Shown: in pieces, positions 6,642 to 9,674 of the stretch | Layout: every line of letters starts with the position of its first letter | How positions within the stretch are numbered: position 1 is the first letter of the stretch | From: Synechococcus sp. CO36386bin_37 | GTDB lineage: Bacteria; Cyanobacteriota; Cyanobacteriia; PCC-6307; Cyanobiaceae | NCBI GenBank assembly: GCA_011525445.1 | Contig: WTGE01000478.1 | Location: 1 to 9,674 of the forward strand | DNA length: 9,674 nucleotides | Direction: 5' to 3' | Program-made: the position numbers and the translations under genes | Notes under the pieces: model-generated | Told to the model about the DNA's origin: nothing | The model's input: the letters and a program-made list of their open reading frames with translations, nothing else | The model's database searches: none

Positions 6642-7936
6642 CTTTGCAAGAAGTGGCGTGCATCCGCCTTCTGGCGTCCTTGGGAGCTGGAGGTGTCATC
6701 TACCTGACACCCATCGTGTTTCACCAGGCCAGCTTCAGCGCAGGTCAGGTTGGGCAGGGTCTAGCGGCCTCCGCCTTGATTGGAACCGCAGCGCGATTGC
6801 TGAGCGGCGTGATGCTCGATCGTGGCCTCACCTGTTCATGGCCCGTTCGGGCCGCTGCCTTGCTCGGCCTGATGGCGGATCTGGTGCTGTTTCAAGCCAC
6901 AGGGTTCAGCGGCTACTTGCTTGGGCAGTTACTGATCGGTTTGGCGGCAGGCCTTTATTTCCCAGCGATTGAATTAGCCGTACCCCTGAGCTGCAGCGGG
7001 TTCAATTCGAGCCGTGGTTACGCCCTCGCACGCAGCTCCGATGCCCTGGGTGTGGCAACCGGAGCCTTGATCGGGGCTGTGCTGACGGCCCTGGAAATGA
7101 TCCGGATGGTCTATGCGGTGGAGGCTGCTGCTCTGCTGAGCATGCTGGTTGTGTTGCTGTTGACCCCACTTCCCGATGGACGGGCAGCCCTGATCGGTGC
7201 TGGGGCAACCGCGAACCACCACTCAGACAAGAGCGAATCCCTCGGCACCACGTTGGAGACGAACACTGAGACCAGGGCTGACTGGCGTTGGCTGCCGCCC
7301 TTGCTGCCCGTGCTGGTGGTGAGCGTGGTTGCCACTGCAATCGTGTCCCTCATGCAGAGCGCCCTGCCCCTGGATATGGTCAGGGGCGGACTGGCCCGAG
7401 CACCGCTGAGCGAAACATTCAGCGGCGGTTTGATTGCCTGGCAGCTCACACTGCTGCTCGTTCTGCAGTGGCCGATCGGCAACTGGGTCGCCAAACGCAG
7501 TCTGCGTTTCGGGTTAGGAGTGGGTCTTCTCGGATTCATCAGCGGTTGCCTGTTGCTGGCAGGGTCCGCGCTCTGGTCCGGTGGCAGCAGTCTGATCGCC
7601 CTGGCAATGGTCCCCATCGCCTTGGGTGAGGCGGCTTTCCTGCCAACAGCAGCGGAAGCCATGGTGGAAGAAACCCCTCTGCAGCATCGAGGTCTGGCAA
7701 TGGCCTTGTTTTCCCAGTGTTTTGCAGTCAGCGCAACGGCAGCGCCATTGATGGCAGGTGCCCTGTTGGACCGTCAGGGTCATGGACTGCTGCTGTGGTT
7801 GTTGATGGCGATCGCCTGTCTGGCGGTGATCCCCCTGCTGAAGGCGGTGCGTCCCCGCTATGCGCCCAATCTGAGTGCCAGTCCGATCGAAACTCCTCAG
7901 GACACCGGCAACCCCAGAACAGCTTCGGTCCACTGA
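6587..7936 (+). CDS. Major facilitator superfamily (MFS) transporter, efflux-like
   Basis: A 449-residue integral membrane protein with about 12 hydrophobic segments in two halves, split by a hydrophilic central loop (about residues 196-234, rich in Ser, Thr, Glu and His). Between helices 2 and 3 it has RLLSGVMLDRG (70-80), matching the MFS motif A core G-x-L-x-D-R-x-G. A related, degenerate version, PIGNWVAKRS (296-305), occurs in the second half. The overall pattern resembles drug/sugar efflux MFS members often annotated 'multidrug efflux transporter' in picocyanobacteria; the substrate is unknown. The start is uncertain: the longest form uses TTG 6587 with no ribosome-binding site, while GTG 6614 (protein begins VHWWNQFPAPL), TTG 6644 or GTG 6653 are plausible and would reduce or remove overlap with the divergent hydrolase gene. 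The first in-frame Met is at residue 76, too far in. Confidence 0.88.
   Translation: MSVFAKPRPVHWWNQFPAPLQEVACIRLLASLGAGGVIYLTPIVFHQASFSAGQVGQGLAASALIGTAARLLSGVMLDRGLTCSWPVRAAALLGLMADLVLFQATGFSGYLLGQLLIGLAAGLYFPAIELAVPLSCSGFNSSRGYALARSSDALGVATGALIGAVLTALEMIRMVYAVEAAALLSMLVVLLLTPLPDGRAALIGAGATANHHSDKSESLGTTLETNTETRADWRWLPPLLPVLVVSVVATAIVSLMQSALPLDMVRGGLARAPLSETFSGGLIAWQLTLLLVLQWPIGNWVAKRSLRFGLGVGLLGFISGCLLLAGSALWSGGSSLIALAMVPIALGEAAFLPTAAEAMVEETPLQHRGLAMALFSQCFAVSATAAPLMAGALLDRQGHGLLLWLLMAIACLAVIPLLKAVRPRYAPNLSASPIETPQDTGNPRTASVH
6610..6632. promoter_or_regulatory. Candidate operator: three alternating ACCAGT half-sites between divergent genes
   Basis: The + strand reads ACCAGT (6610-6615), GC, ACTGGT (6618-6623), GGA, ACCAGT (6627-6632). 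The first two half-sites form a perfect 14-bp palindrome and the last two a second inverted repeat with 3-bp spacing. The array sits exactly where the divergent hydrolase and MFS genes start, where a shared regulator would bind. Caveat: with the longest starts it is inside both coding sequences. It becomes intergenic if the hydrolase starts at TTG 6608 or 6602 and the MFS gene at TTG 6644 or GTG 6653. No convincing -10/-35 pair could be assigned. Confidence 0.35.
7807..7816. repeat. HIP1-type palindrome
   Basis: GGCGATCGCC contains the cyanobacterial HIP1 octamer GCGATCGC. It lies inside the 3' part of the MFS gene. It is the second copy noticed in the window. Confidence 0.6.
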
Positions 7937-8017
7937 TGTCCTGCCGTCGTGGCGAGGGCAACGGAACCAGCCGATTGCGGCAGGCGAGACTCTCAGAACG
8001 AACGCTTGATCAACGCC

Positions 8018-8377
8018 ATGCTCAGCCCCACAAGCCTGTTCAGGATCGGCGTGGGCCTTGCCCTGGGCCAATGGGTGCTGCTGAGTGGAGCCAGGGCCGA
8101 ATCCAGTGCGACGGGCATGCGTGAGGCAATGGTTGGAGTGTCGGCCTACGCCGCATGCAAGAGGATTCATGCCGGCTACAGCCAGACACGGGCCGATCGG
8201 ATCGTGGCCACAGCGATCGAACAGAACAACTGGACCGCGCAGAAGAACTGGTTGCGCTCTCCTCAGGCCGTCCAAACGATCAAGCTTGTCAGCGAAGCCA
8301 TGAATCCCGAGTGTTCAGACTTCAACCAGGACAGCCCGCAATTCATTCCAGCAATGAAAGCGATTGATGCGCTTTGA
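8018..8377 (+). CDS. Small secreted protein of unknown function
   Basis: The ATG at 8018 gives 119 residues with a good signal peptide: MLSPTSLFRIGVGLALGQWVL... ending in SGARA at residues 23-27, a signal peptidase I type site before Glu28. The mature part of about 92 residues is soluble and probably helical, with two cysteines (Cys47 in YAACKRI and Cys99 in NPECSDF) that could form a disulfide in the periplasm. Upstream in-frame starts exist (TTG 8006, GTG 7949), but they would bury the signal peptide behind a polar extension. It follows the MFS gene by about 80 bp on the same strand and may be read from the same transcript. I recognise no domain; picocyanobacteria carry many such short exported proteins. 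GC-rich coding bias and the signal peptide argue that it is real. Confidence 0.75.
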   Translation: MLSPTSLFRIGVGLALGQWVLLSGARAESSATGMREAMVGVSAYAACKRIHAGYSQTRADRIVATAIEQNNWTAQKNWLRSPQAVQTIKLVSEAMNPECSDFNQDSPQFIPAMKAIDAL

Positions 8378-8472
8378 GGAAGCCATCAAACCCAATCAAG
8401 CCATCTCACTTCATATCAATCCACAGACTATTTTCAATCTTTCAACGGTTGTTTCAACTTGAATCCCAACAT

Positions 8473-8518
8473 AAAAAATCTTGGGAGACAGCTCGCCAAA
8501 CGAGACATCTACCCAAGA
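8473..8518 (-). terminator. Intrinsic (Rho-independent) terminator of the RTX-like gene
   Basis: TCTTGGG (8479-8485) pairs with CCCAAGA (8512-8518). Inside, after a one-base bulge, AGA (8486-8488) pairs with TCT (8508-8510), and CTCG pairs with CGAG around a CCAAA loop (8492-8504). On the - strand the hairpin is followed directly by six T (six A at 8473-8478 on the + strand), the classic signal. It lies about 60 nt beyond the stop of the - strand RTX-like gene. On the + strand no immediate T-run follows, so it would serve the upstream small-protein gene poorly. The rest of the gap 8378-8579 is AT-rich, with no gene I can support. Confidence 0.8.
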
Positions 8519-8579
8519 CAAGTAAGTTGTTTATTAAATCATTAGAGAATAAACTCTTGAGATGAGCTTCAATTTCTAA

Positions 8580-9674
8580 TTAAACCATAACAATTTGACC
8601 GTTAGCGATGATGTCATCCCAACCAACTGTACTTCTCATCATGCCGGATTCATCTTCCATCAAAGTGCTGCTGCCTGACAATACAATAATTTTCTCATGA
8701 TCATCAAATGTGAGCTTCAAGCGGAGATCATCGATCAGTTCATAACCAATGCCCTCTTCAATCGCAAGCTGATCCTCCGAAGAGAAATCAGGCAAAGTTA
8801 AGTAGCTCAGAAAGCCAAGTTTACCTTTCATGCTTTCTTGACGCACAAGAATCGTATCCGATCCAGCACCTGAAATCGCAATATCATAACCAGCGCCCGT
8901 ATCAATCAAATCATCTCCTGCCATACCCATCACTTTGTCATTCCCGTCTTTTGTGATGATGAAATCACTGAGATCACCGCCCATCACAACATCATCGCCA
9001 ATGGATGATGCAGCAAAATTTGAGAATCCCTCTCCAAGACCGAATTTCAGATCGGCAATTGCTGGACCTCCCTCAACCGAAGAAAACTCCTCATCAATAT
9101 CTCCAGACACATCCACCGAAGACAGGATGAGATGAGTGGAGACTGGAGTTTCTGGCATATCCAGATACAAGCCAGCTGTTGTGAATTCAACCTTGAAGAA
9201 TTGAATCGCTTCAAGGCTCTCATTCTCCGTAGTTGGGAAAAGATCTTGCGATACAAACTGATCTACAGGCGTATCAATTACATTATTCCACGTGAAATTA
9301 TCGTAGCTTAAAGCAGGACTTCCTTCAGGAAAAAATCCGCTACCTTTGAGAAACTCAGTGTTAAAATCCTTAAATTGAAATGCAGAGGATTGCAATAGTG
9401 TTGTGGGCTCATTATATTGAGTTACCCAAGTATTCAAACCCTGAAATTCGTAACCAGGGATTCGTTCCAAAACAGACTGACTTTCGAGACCTAACGCAGA
9501 CGTGGGTGAACCGTTCCCTGCATAACCGTAACCCTGGCCAGTGTTCAGGGGATTCGCATCGAGCCCAGCATCCAGCAGTGAGCGAACACCTGATTCAATC
9601 TTCAATCCACCATCTGCAAACTCACCATCGTAAGCTCCTGAATCGAGAAGAGCTTTAAAATCCCCAATGATAGA
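8580..9674 (-). CDS. RTX-like (hemolysin-type calcium-binding) protein, C-terminal part, 5' truncated by the window
   Basis: The reading frame is open from the stop at 8580 to the window edge: 364 residues are visible and the start lies outside. The TTG at 9605 is not a convincing start, because in-frame sequence of the same character continues upstream. Visible residues 226-277 hold degenerate nonapeptide repeats of the RTX type (GNDKV, GDDLI, GYDIA, GSDTI) with Asp at 228, 237, 246, 255, 264 and 273, exactly nine apart. In this family such repeats bind calcium as a parallel beta-roll, and proteins are usually secreted by type I export using an uncleaved C-terminal signal; here 87 residues follow the repeats. 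The N-terminal end of the visible part has an apparent 24-residue repeat (ALLDSGAYD / SLLDAGLDA). Residues between are acidic and aromatic, with no domain I recognise. The composition is markedly more AT-rich than the neighbours. Confidence 0.82.
   Translation of the reverse strand, partial: SIIGDFKALLDSGAYDGEFADGGLKIESGVRSLLDAGLDANPLNTGQGYGYAGNGSPTSALGLESQSVLERIPGYEFQGLNTWVTQYNEPTTLLQSSAFQFKDFNTEFLKGSGFFPEGSPALSYDNFTWNNVIDTPVDQFVSQDLFPTTENESLEAIQFFKVEFTTAGLYLDMPETPVSTHLILSSVDVSGDIDEEFSSVEGGPAIADLKFGLGEGFSNFAASSIGDDVVMGGDLSDFIITKDGNDKVMGMAGDDLIDTGAGYDIAISGAGSDTILVRQESMKGKLGFLSYLTLPDFSSEDQLAIEEGIGYELIDDLRLKLTFDDHEKIIVLSGSSTLMEDESGMMRSTVGWDDIIANGQIVMV
8844..8999 (-). repeat. RTX-type nonapeptide repeat block
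   Basis: About six successive 9-residue units with an invariant Asp at 9-residue spacing and mostly Gly two residues before it. Units two to six read DLSDFIIT, GNDKVMGM, GDDLIDTG, GYDIAISG and GSDTILV in outline. Several positions depart from the GGxGxDxUx consensus, so this is a short, degenerate calcium-binding beta-roll. Confidence 0.75.

Noticed and set aside
7514..8275. 253-residue open frame on the - strand across the MFS 3' end and the small secreted protein gene
   Set aside because: Composition (many Cys, His, Gln, Arg) is typical of a reverse-frame shadow; both + strand genes have clear protein features.
8374..8565. 63-residue + strand open frame overlapping the end of the small secreted protein gene
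   Set aside because: TTG start without ribosome-binding site, runs through the terminator hairpin, and is rich in Lys, Ser and His as expected of AT-rich non-coding DNA.
8935..9658. Short + strand frames opposite the RTX-like gene
   Set aside because: They are antisense to a frame with exact nine-residue repeat periodicity and carry no motif.
1..9674. CRISPR arrays, tRNA or rRNA genes, insertion sequences, integrase or toxin-antitoxin genes
   Set aside because: None of the expected repeat, cloverleaf, transposase or short bicistronic patterns was seen on either strand.

Overview
The window looks like chromosomal DNA from a marine picocyanobacterium (Synechococcus, or a high-GC Prochlorococcus). 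This is inferred from the tightly packed GC-rich genes, the near absence of Shine-Dalgarno sites, two HIP1-type GCGATCGC palindromes, a cyanobacterial-style DUF1400 alpha/beta hydrolase, and small hypothetical genes of the kind seen in picocyanobacteria. No database search was possible.

Left part (1-1951, + strand): the 3' end of an unidentified gene is followed after 8 bp by a SufE-type sulfur acceptor gene and, 32 bp later, by homoserine dehydrogenase (hom). The three probably form one transcription unit linking Fe-S/sulfur handling with the aspartate-family amino acid pathway. Centre left (1952-4965, + strand): an imperfect stem-loop, a small conserved-looking protein gene, then a lipoprotein-like solute-binding protein of the peptide/nickel class whose stop codon overlaps the start of a DppB-type permease. 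The second permease and the ATPases of this ABC importer are not here.

Centre right (4959-7936): a large exported alpha/beta hydrolase on the - strand converges on the permease gene, with their stops overlapping by 7 bp. It diverges from an MFS efflux-type transporter on the + strand. The longest possible 5' ends of this divergent pair overlap, and in the overlap lie three alternating copies of a 6-bp half-site (ACCAGT/ACTGGT), a candidate shared operator. A small secreted protein of unknown function follows the MFS gene.

Right end (8378-9674): composition turns AT-rich. After a 200-bp gap holding a convincing intrinsic terminator for the - strand, the window ends inside a - strand gene for an RTX-like calcium-binding protein. 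Its reading frame is open to the window edge, so only the C-terminal 364 residues are visible. This looks like an accessory, possibly acquired, cell-surface or secreted protein. Most of the window is ordinary housekeeping content. The items most worth a second look are the RTX-like gene with its terminator and the operator-like array between the divergent pair.
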